The notes beneath the pieces were generated by a model, which searched no databases, was not told the DNA's origin, and was given only the letters and a program-made list of their open reading frames with translations. Below, piece by piece: positions 26,966 through 35,498 of a stretch of 64,000 bases of DNA; within the stretch, counting starts at the first letter, position 1, and every line of letters starts with the position of its first letter. Source of the stretch: Asticcacaulis excentricus (GTDB taxonomy: Bacteria > Pseudomonadota > Alphaproteobacteria > Caulobacterales > Caulobacteraceae); contig NZ_AP018828.1 in the NCBI RefSeq assembly GCF_003966695.1, positions 402,001 to 466,000 of the forward strand, read 5' to 3'. Made by a program: the position numbers and the translations under genes.

Positions 26966-27874
26966 TTAATCCGCAGTGGTGCCGCGCGAGACGTACTGAC
27001 CCACAAGGGCCACCAGACGGTCGAGCACAAAGCCGACCAGACCGACCCAGACGAGGGCCACGATGATGTCGGACATGCGCGACGAGTTGTACTGATCCCA
27101 GATGAAGAAGCCGATGCCGACGCCGCCCAGCAGCATTTCGGACGCCACAATGGCCAGCCAACTCATACCGACCCCGATGCGCAGGCCTGTGAAAATGTGC
27201 GGCGTGGCGGCGGGCAGCATGATCTTGAAGAAGTATTCGGCGGGCGTCAGGCGTAACACCTTGGCGACATTGACATAGTCCTGCGGGATATTGCGCACGC
27301 CGACCATGGTGTTGATCACGATGGGCCAGATGGAGGTGATAAAGATGACGAACAGGGCCGACGGCTGGGCTTCGCGCAGGGCGGCCAGTGAGATAGGCAG
27401 CCAGGCCAGCGGCGGCACGGTGCGCAGGACCTGAATGATCGGATCGGTCCCCTTGCGCGCCCAATCGACCGTGCCGAGGAAGGCGCCCAGAAGAACACCG
27501 CACACGGCGGCCAGTCCAAAGCCGATACCTACGCGCGACAGGGAGGTCAGGACGTGCCAGAACAGGCCCTTGTCCACGCCGCCCCGGTCATAGAAGGGAT
27601 CAAAGATCAGCTCCTGCGCTTCCATCAGGACCATGGAAGGCGAGGGCAGACCCCCCGGAAAGGCGGTGCCCAGCGCTTCCCACATCAGGAGCAAGGCGCT
27701 CACCGTGAGCAAAGGCATCAGGTAGTTCCCGGCCTTGTCAGCCAGCTTTCGCCGTCTGGAGGCCGCTATCTGTTTGGCCTGCGCCGCCGCCAGAAGGATC
27801 TGGTTATGTTCGGCGACCGGGTCTGCGGAGACATCAGTCTGAGGGGAGGTCATTTTGTGAACTTCAAAGGGCAT
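26966..27874 (-). CDS. nrtB: Nitrate ABC transporter permease
   Basis: The 302-residue inner-membrane protein has about six helices. Its binding-protein-dependent transport signature lies at VRNIPQDYVNVAKVLRLTPAEYFFKIMLPAATPHIFTGLRIGVGMSW, where the EAA-like loop contacts the ATPase. An unusually long polar N-terminus (~45 residues) precedes the first helix. ATG 27874 was chosen because GAGG lies 7 bases upstream; an alternative is Met at 27853. It follows nrtA after a perfect hairpin at 27889-27912, which may lower its expression relative to the binding protein. Confidence 0.9.
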   Translation of the reverse strand: MPFEVHKMTSPQTDVSADPVAEHNQILLAAAQAKQIAASRRRKLADKAGNYLMPLLTVSALLLMWEALGTAFPGGLPSPSMVLMEAQELIFDPFYDRGGVDKGLFWHVLTSLSRVGIGFGLAAVCGVLLGAFLGTVDWARKGTDPIIQVLRTVPPLAWLPISLAALREAQPSALFVIFITSIWPIVINTMVGVRNIPQDYVNVAKVLRLTPAEYFFKIMLPAATPHIFTGLRIGVGMSWLAIVASEMLLGGVGIGFFIWDQYNSSRMSDIIVALVWVGLVGFVLDRLVALVGQYVSRGTTAD

Positions 27875-27888
27875 GGAAACCTCAATAT

Positions 27889-27912
27889 CCCTCTCCCCTG
27901 ACGGGGAGAGGG
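27889..27912. repeat. Perfect hairpin between nrtA and nrtB
   Basis: CCCTCTCCCC, loop TGAC, GGGGAGAGGG: a 10-bp stem without a T-run. It sits in the only sizeable gap inside the porin-nrt operon. It could protect the upstream nrtA mRNA end or partly stop transcription, a common way to make more binding protein than permease. Confidence 0.7.
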
Positions 27913-27928
27913 TTGGGAGGGGCTTAAA

Positions 27929-29179
27929 TCAGGCCAGCTTCTTGACGGGCTGGCTGGCGAGGTAGGCATTCGGGTTGGTCCAGTCGAAGGTCTTGCCATC
28001 GAAGAAGCGCTCGACACCGCGGGAATCTGCCGGGGCCGGGATGCCATACTGTTTGGCCACTTCGCGCCACAGGTCGGAGCGGTTGACCTTGTTGACCAGC
28101 GCCTTGGTATCCACGTCGTTGTCGATAATGCCCCAGCGCTTGTTTTCGGTGACGAACCAGGTGTCGTGCGACTTGAACGGGAAGCCGGCATTGTCGGCCC
28201 AGAATTTCATCAGATGCGCTGAACCGGAGACATTACGGCCATCGCCGTAATTGATCTTGCCCTGAAGGCGCGGCAGGATGTCGTTGATCGGGACGTTGAT
28301 ATACTGACGCCCGGCGGTGATGGCGCACATGGCGGGACGGTTCTTGTCGCACCATTGCTGGGCTTCCATGACCGCCGCGATCAGGCCCTTGGCGGCATTC
28401 GGGTACTTATCGACCCAGTCGGCACGCATCCCCAGCGCCTTTTCCGGATGGTTCATCCAGATTTCGGAGGTGGTGGTGGCGGTATAGCCGATCTTTTGAT
28501 TGACCAACTGACCGTTCCACGGCTCACCGACGCAGAAGACGTCCTGCGTCCCGGCCTTCATATTGGCCACCATCTGCGGCGGCGGGATGACGATGGTGGA
28601 GACATCCGTATCCGGGTTGATCCCGGCGGCCGCCAGCCAGTAACGCACCCAAAGATCATGCGTACCGCCGCGATAGGTCATGGCCACCTTGGCCAGATTG
28701 CCGGCGGCCTTCATCTGGGCAAACTTGGCCTTGGCACCGGCGGCGTTCAGCCCGACCTGCACGTTTTTCAGATCGTTGCCGACGCTGATACCCTGACCAT
28801 TGGTGTTTAGCCGCGCCAGAATATACATCGGTGTTTTGCGCGCCCCGACGCCGAGCGTGAACTGATAGGGCATGGGGCTGAGGATATGCGCCCCGTCGAT
28901 GCCGCCGCCCTGTGAGCCCAGCACGATATTGTCGCGCGTGGCCCCCCATGAGGCCTGTTTCAGCACCTCGACATTGGGCAGGCCGTATTTGGCAAACAGG
29001 CCCTTCTCTTTGGCGATGATGAGGGGGGAGGCATCGGTCAGGGCAATAAAGCCCAGCTTGGCACCGGAAACCTCAGGCCCCTTACCGGCGGCAAAGGCCC
29101 CTGAGGGGAAAAGCCCTTTAGCGGCGGCGACGGTGGCGGCGGCCCCGATCAGGGCCTGACGGCGGGAAAAGGTGGTCAT
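27929..29179 (-). CDS. nrtA: Nitrate ABC transporter substrate-binding protein (NrtA/CmpA family)
   Basis: The 416-residue periplasmic protein binds nitrate for the NrtBD importer. A Tat signal is clear (FSRRQALIGAAATVAAAKGLFPSGAFAA). The mature part has family features: KLGFIALTDASPLIIAKEKGLFAKYGL, SWGATRDNIVLG, GGIDGAHILSPMPY, GEPWNGQLV and HPEKALGMRADW. Met at 29179 was chosen because the Tat signal starts there and AGGGAC lies upstream; the frame extends 31 codons further but overlaps the porin gene. NasS-type sensors evolved from the same family, and the broken nasS here shows related segments. It follows the porin by 13 bases. Confidence 0.92.
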   Translation of the reverse strand: MTTFSRRQALIGAAATVAAAKGLFPSGAFAAGKGPEVSGAKLGFIALTDASPLIIAKEKGLFAKYGLPNVEVLKQASWGATRDNIVLGSQGGGIDGAHILSPMPYQFTLGVGARKTPMYILARLNTNGQGISVGNDLKNVQVGLNAAGAKAKFAQMKAAGNLAKVAMTYRGGTHDLWVRYWLAAAGINPDTDVSTIVIPPPQMVANMKAGTQDVFCVGEPWNGQLVNQKIGYTATTTSEIWMNHPEKALGMRADWVDKYPNAAKGLIAAVMEAQQWCDKNRPAMCAITAGRQYINVPINDILPRLQGKINYGDGRNVSGSAHLMKFWADNAGFPFKSHDTWFVTENKRWGIIDNDVDTKALVNKVNRSDLWREVAKQYGIPAPADSRGVERFFDGKTFDWTNPNAYLASQPVKKLA

Positions 29180-29192
29180 ATCAGTCGGTCCC

Positions 29193-30446
29193 TTAAAGTT
29201 TGTATTCGAAGCCGACCCACACCTTGGTGCGCGAGGCGGGCATGAGGGTGTTGGCGCGCTCAAAGTCGGCATATTTCAGCAGCAGCGACAGGTTCTTGGT
29301 CAGGCCAGAGGCAAACTGCGCGTCAAACTCCGTGCCGATCGACTGGCTGAGGCGATCTGTCTCAAAATCGTGGTAGGCGAGCGTCAGGGTCGGGTTCTTG
29401 ATCAGCGGGAAGGACGGATGGGTGTAGCCCGCCACCGTCAGGGTGTAGCTGAGGTTCTTGAACCCGTTGGCCATGGTCTTGTTGCCATTGAAGGCCAGCG
29501 CATCGGACCAGCCATTAAAGGCGTGCGCCGTAGCCAGCGGCGTAATAAAGCCGCGCGTGCCGTCGCCTTCAAAGGTCTCGTAACCAACCTTGAAGGTGTA
29601 CATGTCCCAAGTCACCGCCCCGTCGATATTGGAAGCGGACAGCTCGAAATCGGCCGGGTTATAGCCATAGTCCGTCTGCTTGGCATAATAGCCGGAATAG
29701 GCCAGCTTGAAGGATGACACCCAGGCCGAACCTGACGCCTTGAGACCGATGGTATTGGTCGAGTTCGCCTTGGCATTCTCAAAATCGAGCGCGTAATCAA
29801 AAGCCTGAATCTTCAGGGCTTCATTGATCGGCAGGGTGACATTCAACAGGTGGCTGTCGGAATCCCAGTCGGCGCTTTCACCAAGGATACGGTTGACCTG
29901 AAACACATAGGCGTAGGTGACGGCCAGCTTGCCCACCGTGGTATCGACGCGCAAGGCATCGAAGGTCTGTTCGTCCTGACGCCAGCCGATATTGCCGATG
30001 AAGCGTGCATCATCGAGGAGGAGGCGCTGACGACCGGCGGTGACGGTGGTGAAGCTTGAGGGCGTCCACACCACCTGCGCGCGGTTCAGTTCGGTCACTG
30101 TAGGATCAGGAACGGTCGGATATTGCGTCTTGCCGTTGGTCGTCGAGTTATAGTCGTCATCCAGAGCGCGGACATCGTCGAATTCCACGAGGAATTTCAG
30201 GTTCTTCCAGTCCGCCGACTGAAAGCCGATGCGATTGCGCAGGGTCAGGGCTGACCCCTTTTTCAGCCCCGCCTGATCAACGCCCTCGTAGCGCAGACGG
30301 CTTTCCAGCAGGGGCTTACCCATGGCCAGCGCCTCGCCAAACGTCTCCTGAGCGAAAGCGGGGGCATACACCCCGCTTAAAAATGTTGCGCCGCACAAAA
30401 TTAAAGGCGCGCTTTTCCGACGCAGCTTGAGATGGGCCACGGTCAT
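29193..30446 (-). CDS. Outer-membrane porin of the alginate-export (AlgE-like) family in a nitrate operon
   Basis: The ~417-residue protein has a signal peptide (HLKLRRKSAPLILCGATFLSGVYAPAFAQ). The remainder consists of alternating beta-strand segments (SRLRYEGVDQ, LTLRNRIGFQSADWKNLKFLVEFDDVRAL, TVTAGRQRLLLDDARFIGNIGWRQDEQTFDALRV). This matches the alginate_exp porin family and ends in WVGFEYKL. It is the first gene of the operon, so a role as outer-membrane channel for nitrate is inferred from position; the name of the family does not mean alginate here. ATG 30446 is preferred, with AGGGG very close; a TTG at 30464 is the alternative. The leader carries an ANTAR double hairpin and a terminator. 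Confidence 0.8.
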   Translation of the reverse strand: MTVAHLKLRRKSAPLILCGATFLSGVYAPAFAQETFGEALAMGKPLLESRLRYEGVDQAGLKKGSALTLRNRIGFQSADWKNLKFLVEFDDVRALDDDYNSTTNGKTQYPTVPDPTVTELNRAQVVWTPSSFTTVTAGRQRLLLDDARFIGNIGWRQDEQTFDALRVDTTVGKLAVTYAYVFQVNRILGESADWDSDSHLLNVTLPINEALKIQAFDYALDFENAKANSTNTIGLKASGSAWVSSFKLAYSGYYAKQTDYGYNPADFELSASNIDGAVTWDMYTFKVGYETFEGDGTRGFITPLATAHAFNGWSDALAFNGNKTMANGFKNLSYTLTVAGYTHPSFPLIKNPTLTLAYHDFETDRLSQSIGTEFDAQFASGLTKNLSLLLKYADFERANTLMPASRTKVWVGFEYKL

Positions 30447-30462
30447 ATCCCCTGAAAAGAGC

Positions 30463-30522
30463 AAAAAAAAACGCCCCAGACTAAACCGCAGGTTCCCCTT
30501 GTGCGGTAATGGTCTGAGACGT
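30463..30522 (-). terminator. Leader terminator (attenuator) ahead of the porin-nrt operon
   Basis: On the minus strand ACGTCTCAGAC (30522-30512) pairs with GTCTGGGGCGT (30481-30471), 11 bp with three G-U pairs. An inner stem ACCGCA/TGCGGT lies inside, and a run of nine T follows. It ends about 16 nt before the porin ATG, so transcription must read through it to express the operon. Confidence 0.85.
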
Positions 30523-30537
30523 CGTTGTCCGGTGATG

Positions 30538-30587
30538 GGCGAAGCCTTCTATGGCCTCGCCGTGTGTTATCCGCCTTTGGATAACAC
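30538..30587 (-). promoter_or_regulatory. ANTAR-type double hairpin in the porin-nrt leader
   Basis: On the minus strand P1 (30587-30564) has stem GTGTTATCC/GGATAACAC with loop AAAGGC. P2 (30561-30538) has stem GGCGAGGCC/GGCTTCGCC with loop ATAGAA. The linker is 2 nt. Both loops have A1 and G4. The terminator starts 15 nt after P2. This is the best-formed of the three sites in the window. Confidence 0.8.
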
Positions 30588-31252
30588 CGTCAGCGTCATA
30601 TAACATTCATTGAGCGTCAATCTTTTTTTCGCATCTGCGTAAACTTTATGCAAAGCTACAAAGTTGTGATGTATTTTCGCCACGTTCATTCCGTGGCGTG
30701 TGAAGACGGTTTCAGCGGCTATAAACGCGCACGGTTTGCCGCCTCTATGAGTTCCCTAACTTTATTTTAGATAATATAGTCAGACAAATATTGCTCGCGT
30801 CGAGGGCGACGCCGTTGCTAGCATAGAGCCCAGTTGATGGGCACGTGCGGCTCTGCGCGGTCAGGGGCGGGTGTTCGTGTAGAGTGCGAAACGCCGTTCG
30901 GGCGCGTCTTGCCCCGGTGCGATCGGCGGGCCTGTGGCGTATCAAAAAGCTTAAAAGAGGGCAGGGTGTTACTGAAAAAACGTGTCAGGCGGCTGCGTTC
31001 GCGGTGCCCGTCTCCGCGCCCTCGATCCGTCGCGCGCGGAGACGCAAGAGGTGAGTGCCGACCCGACTCTGAGCGATGCGCAGTTCGCCGTACTGGACGC
31101 CGCGGGACTGATCCGGGGCGTGCAGTCCGTTCACTTCGTTTCGACCGTCAAGCATTTCTCGATCAATCCGCAGGAGACGGGGCGCACCACACTGAGTGCA
31201 CAAATCTCGGAGCCGGCCCTGCGCATGAGCGACAATCTGGCCTTTGAACTGG
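30588..31252. other. Intergenic region with no well-supported gene
   Basis: The left part must hold the promoter of the porin-nrt operon. On the plus strand a frame from about 30982 (or a GTG near 31051) to 31284 gives up to 100 residues (VSADPTLSDAQFAVLDAAGLIRGVQSVHF...SDNLAFELARHPD). It has fairly protein-like composition but no recognisable family, no good ribosome site, and its end overlaps the ABC permease end by 32 bases. It may be a small hypothetical gene or the 3' end of a lost one. Confidence 0.4.
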
Positions 31253-33637
31253 CTAGGCATCCTGACGCAGAAGGGACGTCCTGACGCTGCGGTTTGACCA
31301 TACGGCGTGCAGAAGGATGGCCCCGCCGGCGCAGGCACTGGTCGCCAGACTGGCCAGCACAAAGGGCAGGGGCGTCAGGGGCGCGTGCGCCGCGAACGTC
31401 CCCAGCCACTTTTGCAGGACGAACCCGGCCAGCGGCCAGGCGGTGATATTGGCGATCAGCAGGGGCAGCCAGAAGGGTCTGAGGCGGTGCCTCAAAAGAT
31501 CGCCAAAATGCGCCCCCAAGGCCTTGCGGATCGCCAGTTCCCGGCTCTGGTGGCGAGTCAGGAAGACGCACAGCCCCATCAGCCCCAGAGCCGAGAGGAC
31601 AATGGCAGCGGCGGCGACAAGGCGGCTGACGGCCACCTGCTGATGAAGGTCGTGATATTGCGAGGTCAGATAGTCCCGAAACGCTTGTCGGGCGATGGGT
31701 TCGGTCCCGCCAGTGTGACGCAGCCAGACCTGATCGATCTGTCTCAGGGTTTCGACCTCTCCCTGAGCTTTGACGCGGATGCTGAAATGCGTGAAAAACC
31801 GGTCGAAGCCGTCAAACATCATGGGGGCGACGGCATAATGAACGGTAGAAAAGCGGATATCCGGCACCACGCCGATAATGCGTGACTGCATGTGCGTGCG
31901 GTCGGTTTCGTATTCGAGCGTTTGCCCCAGCGCCTCCTGAGCCGACGCGAAGCCCAGGGCGCGCACAGCGGTCTCATTGATCAGGACGTCTCTGGGCGCA
32001 ATAATCTCGGAAAACGTACTGTTTAGCCCGTGTCCGGCGCGCAGCTTGACCCCATAAACTTCAAAAAAGTCAGGGGAAACCGAGTTTCGGGTAAAGGACC
32101 GAACCCGTCCGTCCTTACCCTTCACCAGAGCGGGGCGCACGAAATTCGAGGTCGGGGCTCCGAAGGCCTCAGCGACGCCCGAAACCCCGTCCATCTGCTC
32201 GATTTCGTTGAGAAAAGCCCGGTTTATCCAAGGGTTGTCATGGCGCGGCACGATGTACAGATGATCTCCGTCAAACCCCGGCGCGGTGTAAAGCGCATAG
32301 TCCCATTGCCGCGAGACGACCTGCGCGGCGATCAGCAGGCTGATGACCAGCGTAAACTGCGCGATGATCCATCCCTGCCACCTTTGCGGCGGCTGTGTGC
32401 GCATCCGGGCCCGGCGCACCGCCGAAGGGGCGGTGACGATAATCGCCGGCAGCAGGGCCGATAACACGGCGAGGGCGGTGGTAATCAGCGCCATAATCGC
32501 GATCAGGCTTAGCGGAGAGGCCCACAGTTTCAGGTCCAGATTGAGGCTGTGGTTCAGATAGGGCAACAGCCGCTCGGTCAGGGCCAGCGCCACCAGAAGG
32601 CTGATCAGATGCACGATCAGGCTTTCGCGCAGCACCGTGGCCAGAAGATGCGCCCGCCCGGCGCCCAGCGCGGACAACAACGCCATTTCGGCTCCGCGTT
32701 CATTGGTTTCCGCCAGCACAAGCCCCGCATAGTTGGCACAGGCAATCGACAGGATAACCAAGGCAACCAGCGACAGGGCCACAAGCGTATCCACGTGTCC
32801 GCGCGCCTTCATCTGAAGGTCACCCCGTTCGTGCAGGTGCAGGTCTTTGAGGGCGATCAGTTCGTAGCTGACGGGGATGTTGTTCGGCCCCTGCCAGTTC
32901 TGATGCGTGAGCCGGCTGAGGGTTTGCGCCACCGTCTCCGGCCGGACGCCGGGGGCCATCTTCACATAGGTATAGCAGATACTCCACAGATAGCTGGGGT
33001 TGGCGTCGTGCAGCGCCAGCACGCTGTAGGCAGAACGCCCGGAAACGAAAAGTTCGCGGTCCAGATGCGTATTGGACGGAAAATCCTTCAGTATGGCCGT
33101 GACGCGCAGACGCTGATTATCCCGCGTCGTCAGGGTGCGGCCGAGCGCGTTCTGATCGCCGAAATAGGCTTTGGCCATGCGCTGCGTCAGGACGATGCTG
33201 TCGGGTGCGTTTAGTGCGGTCTTCAGGTCTCCGGCGACGGCGGGCAGGTCAAGCACCTCGAACAGGTTGGGGTCGGCCCAGAAAAAGCGCTCGCGGGCGA
33301 TGCGGCGCGGCGTCGAAAAAGCCCATTCGACGGGGAGGAGACGCGCCACCTGCCGCGCTTCGGGCATATCCGACCGCATCCAGCGGGCTACGCCAGCGGG
33401 GGTGATGTCGCTGCCCACCAGAGGCTTGTTTTCCAGCCCGTACAGGGCCGACACCAGATAGACACGGTCGGAATCGCGGATAAAGCGATCAAAACTCAAC
33501 TCGCTGCGGATAAACAGGCCGACGATCAGGGTCAGGGTCAGCGCGAGGCCCGTTCCGGCGATCATCAGGCCATAGACGCCCCAGCGGCGCGTCACGCTGC
33601 GCAAAACATAACCAAAGTCGCGTTGGGTCTGCCTCAT
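31253..33637 (-). CDS. ABC transporter permease, MacB/FtsX family
   Basis: The 794-residue inner-membrane protein has the duplicated layout of single-chain MacB-like permeases. There is an N-terminal helix (RRWGVYGLMIAGTGLALTLTLIVGLFI), a large periplasmic domain, an FtsX block with three helices (DTLVALSLVALVILSIACANYAGLVLAETNERGAEMALLSALGAGR), a second periplasmic domain, and a C-terminal FtsX block (LVAAAAIVLSALGLMGLCVFLTRHQSRELAIRKALGA). Such transporters drive export or mechanotransmission rather than import. It overlaps the ATPase gene by 4 bases, and a kinase and regulator follow upstream, so it may expel an antimicrobial or envelope compound sensed by them. The substrate is unknown. 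Confidence 0.88.
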   Translation of the reverse strand: MRQTQRDFGYVLRSVTRRWGVYGLMIAGTGLALTLTLIVGLFIRSELSFDRFIRDSDRVYLVSALYGLENKPLVGSDITPAGVARWMRSDMPEARQVARLLPVEWAFSTPRRIARERFFWADPNLFEVLDLPAVAGDLKTALNAPDSIVLTQRMAKAYFGDQNALGRTLTTRDNQRLRVTAILKDFPSNTHLDRELFVSGRSAYSVLALHDANPSYLWSICYTYVKMAPGVRPETVAQTLSRLTHQNWQGPNNIPVSYELIALKDLHLHERGDLQMKARGHVDTLVALSLVALVILSIACANYAGLVLAETNERGAEMALLSALGAGRAHLLATVLRESLIVHLISLLVALALTERLLPYLNHSLNLDLKLWASPLSLIAIMALITTALAVLSALLPAIIVTAPSAVRRARMRTQPPQRWQGWIIAQFTLVISLLIAAQVVSRQWDYALYTAPGFDGDHLYIVPRHDNPWINRAFLNEIEQMDGVSGVAEAFGAPTSNFVRPALVKGKDGRVRSFTRNSVSPDFFEVYGVKLRAGHGLNSTFSEIIAPRDVLINETAVRALGFASAQEALGQTLEYETDRTHMQSRIIGVVPDIRFSTVHYAVAPMMFDGFDRFFTHFSIRVKAQGEVETLRQIDQVWLRHTGGTEPIARQAFRDYLTSQYHDLHQQVAVSRLVAAAAIVLSALGLMGLCVFLTRHQSRELAIRKALGAHFGDLLRHRLRPFWLPLLIANITAWPLAGFVLQKWLGTFAAHAPLTPLPFVLASLATSACAGGAILLHAVWSNRSVRTSLLRQDA

Positions 33638-34320
33638 GCCAGACGTCGGGTCGAAAGATGGATGCGGCCATCGTGCATTTCGACCACCCGTCCGGCGCGG
33701 TCGGCCTGACGGGGGGCGTGCGTCACGATGACCAGCGTGGTGCCGCGGCTGTTGAGTTCCGCCAGAATGCCCAGCACCTGAGCGGCATTTTGAGAGTCGA
33801 GACTGCCCGTCGGTTCGTCGGCCAGCACGATCTGCGGGTCGCCCACGATGGCGCGGGCAATGGCGCAGCGCTGCTGCTGCCCGCCGGACAATTCGCGCGG
33901 CAGATGGTCGGCCCGGTGCGCCAGACCGACCTTGTCCATGGCGCTCAGTATCCGTTCGTTTTCGTTTTTCAGATGATCACGCCGATAACGCAGCCCCAGC
34001 CGGATGTTTTCAAACACCGTCAGGTGGTCGATCAGGTTGAAGTTCTGGAAGACGAAGCCGATGCGCGAGGCCCGCAACAGGGCCCGTTCACGCCCCGACA
34101 TTTCGGCAACGGCCCGGCCGTCAAAGCGATAGTCGCCGTGACTGGGGCTTTCCAGCGTGCCGATGATATTGAGCAGGGTGGATTTTCCGCTGCCCGACGG
34201 CCCGACAATGGCGACAAATTCACCCGCTTCGATGTCCAGACTGACGCCGCGCAGGGCGTTCACCGGGCGCGCATTTTCGGCATAGGTATGATGAATGTGC
34301 GTGAGCTGGATCAGCGGCAT
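33634..34320 (-). CDS. ABC transporter ATP-binding protein, LolD/MacB type
   Basis: The 228-residue ATPase is the partner of the adjacent permease. Walker A is GPSGSGKST, the Q-loop is FQNFNLI, the signature is [15 protein letters not shown], Walker B is [13 protein letters not shown], and the switch His is in [32 protein letters not shown] and the short C-terminus are typical of the LolD/MacB/FtsE group. Its stop overlaps the permease start by 4 bases; it lies 5 bases after the kinase gene, so the four genes form one operon. Confidence 0.92.
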   Translation of the reverse strand: MPLIQLTHIHHTYAENARPVNALRGVSLDIEAGEFVAIVGPSGSGKSTLLNIIGTLESPSHGDYRFDGRAVAEMSGRERALLRASRIGFVFQNFNLIDHLTVFENIRLGLRYRRDHLKNENERILSAMDKVGLAHRADHLPRELSGGQQQRCAIARAIVGDPQIVLADEPTGSLDSQNAAQVLGILAELNSRGTTLVIVTHAPRQADRAGRVVEMHDGRIHLSTRRLA

Positions 34321-34325
34321 GGGGT

Positions 34326-35498
34326 CTATCCGGTGACCGGGAAGGTGAAAGCAAAGACCGTAGAGGCGGACGGCTCATCAAGCAAACCGAGATTGCCGCC
34401 GTGCGCCAGCGCGATCTGACGGGCCAGGTTGAGGCCCGTACCGGACCCGTGCGGCTTAGTGGAGGTGAAGGTCATAAACAGTCCGGCGCGCACGCTTTCG
34501 GCAATACCTTCGCCATTATCCGCGATGCGAATGACCACATCGTGTGGCGTATGGGATACGCGGACGCTGACCTGACGCAGACCGGCATTGGACTCGGTGG
34601 CTTCGACGGCATTGGTGATGATATTGATCAGGGCCTGACCGACCTGCGCCTCATCCAGCGCCACCCAGGGCACGCCTGCCTCGACCTCAAGGTCGAAACG
34701 GATACCGGCCATGGCGGGATTGCGTGTGAAAAAACGGAGCACGTCCTCGACCAGACGGCCGGGATGCACCGGCTGCAACTGCGGGGCGGGTAAACGGGCC
34801 AGCGCGCGATAGGCGTCGATAAAGCGGGTCAGGCTGGCCGAACGGCGCGACAGGGTGGTGAGGGCGTCGCGCGCGTGGTCGGCGGCTTCGCCTGACATCG
34901 GGCTGAGATAGTCCCGCGCGATATCGGCCAGCGATGAGATGGGCGTCAGGGAGTTCATGATTTCATGGCCCAGCACCTGAAGCGTATCGCGCAAGGTGGC
35001 GGCTTCGACGCGATAGATTTCCGACTGCACATCGGTCAGGGTGGCCAGCCGGAAGGCACCGTCCTCCGTCTGTACCTCGTTGAGGGTGAGGGCGTAGCGT
35101 CGCCCGAAGAGATCGAGCCGCGGCTCGTTCGGGGGCGTCAGGGCCGACAGCAGGGCTTCGCGACCGCGCACAATGGCGTCGTCGGTTTCAAACAGGGCGC
35201 GCGCCGCCCGGTTGACGGCCTGCGGCATCCCGCCGGGGGCCAGACTGATCAGGGGCAGGGGAATCTGATCCAGAAAGACGTGGACGGGATCGCTATGGCC
35301 CGTCGGCGCAGAGGCGGGCGGGAGCGCCGCGGCCGCCCGGTTTCCGCTCATCAGATAGGCAAACAGGATCAGACAGACGAGCGCCCCCAGCGCGGCATTG
35401 GCCCATAGCGCCCGGTTGACAGCGTCTCCGATAAAGGCAGCGCTCAGGGCCAGTGCCAGAAGGGCCAGCCCCTGCCTCAGGCGGGGCTCAGAGGCCAT
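34326..35498 (-). CDS. Sensor histidine kinase (NtrB/NtrY-like)
   Basis: The 390-residue kinase starts with two short membrane helices (residues ~8-25 and 31-50) and almost no periplasmic loop, suggesting sensing within the membrane or cytosol. A PAS-like segment follows (residues 71-160: FLDQIPLPLISLAPGGMPQAVNRAARALFE). The phospho-accepting His178 is in LGHEIMNSLTPISS, the N box is NIITNAVEATES, and the G boxes are IADNGEGI and GSGTGLNLARQIALAHGG. It overlaps the regulator gene by 11 bases. The pair probably controls the ABC exporter encoded just downstream. Confidence 0.9.
   Translation of the reverse strand: MASEPRLRQGLALLALALSAAFIGDAVNRALWANAALGALVCLILFAYLMSGNRAAAALPPASAPTGHSDPVHVFLDQIPLPLISLAPGGMPQAVNRAARALFETDDAIVRGREALLSALTPPNEPRLDLFGRRYALTLNEVQTEDGAFRLATLTDVQSEIYRVEAATLRDTLQVLGHEIMNSLTPISSLADIARDYLSPMSGEAADHARDALTTLSRRSASLTRFIDAYRALARLPAPQLQPVHPGRLVEDVLRFFTRNPAMAGIRFDLEVEAGVPWVALDEAQVGQALINIITNAVEATESNAGLRQVSVRVSHTPHDVVIRIADNGEGIAESVRAGLFMTFTSTKPHGSGTGLNLARQIALAHGGNLGLLDEPSASTVFAFTFPVTG

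Noticed and set aside
26955-27503. Open frame extending nrtD upstream to give a 452-residue protein.
   Set aside because: The extra part is the permease gene read in another frame; the ATPase fold begins at Met 26954.
16917-30446. The nitrate block as a new kind of system.
   Set aside because: All enzymes, the NasS/NasT pair and ANTAR control are known; only the arrangement, the porin and the nasS lesion are reported as noteworthy.
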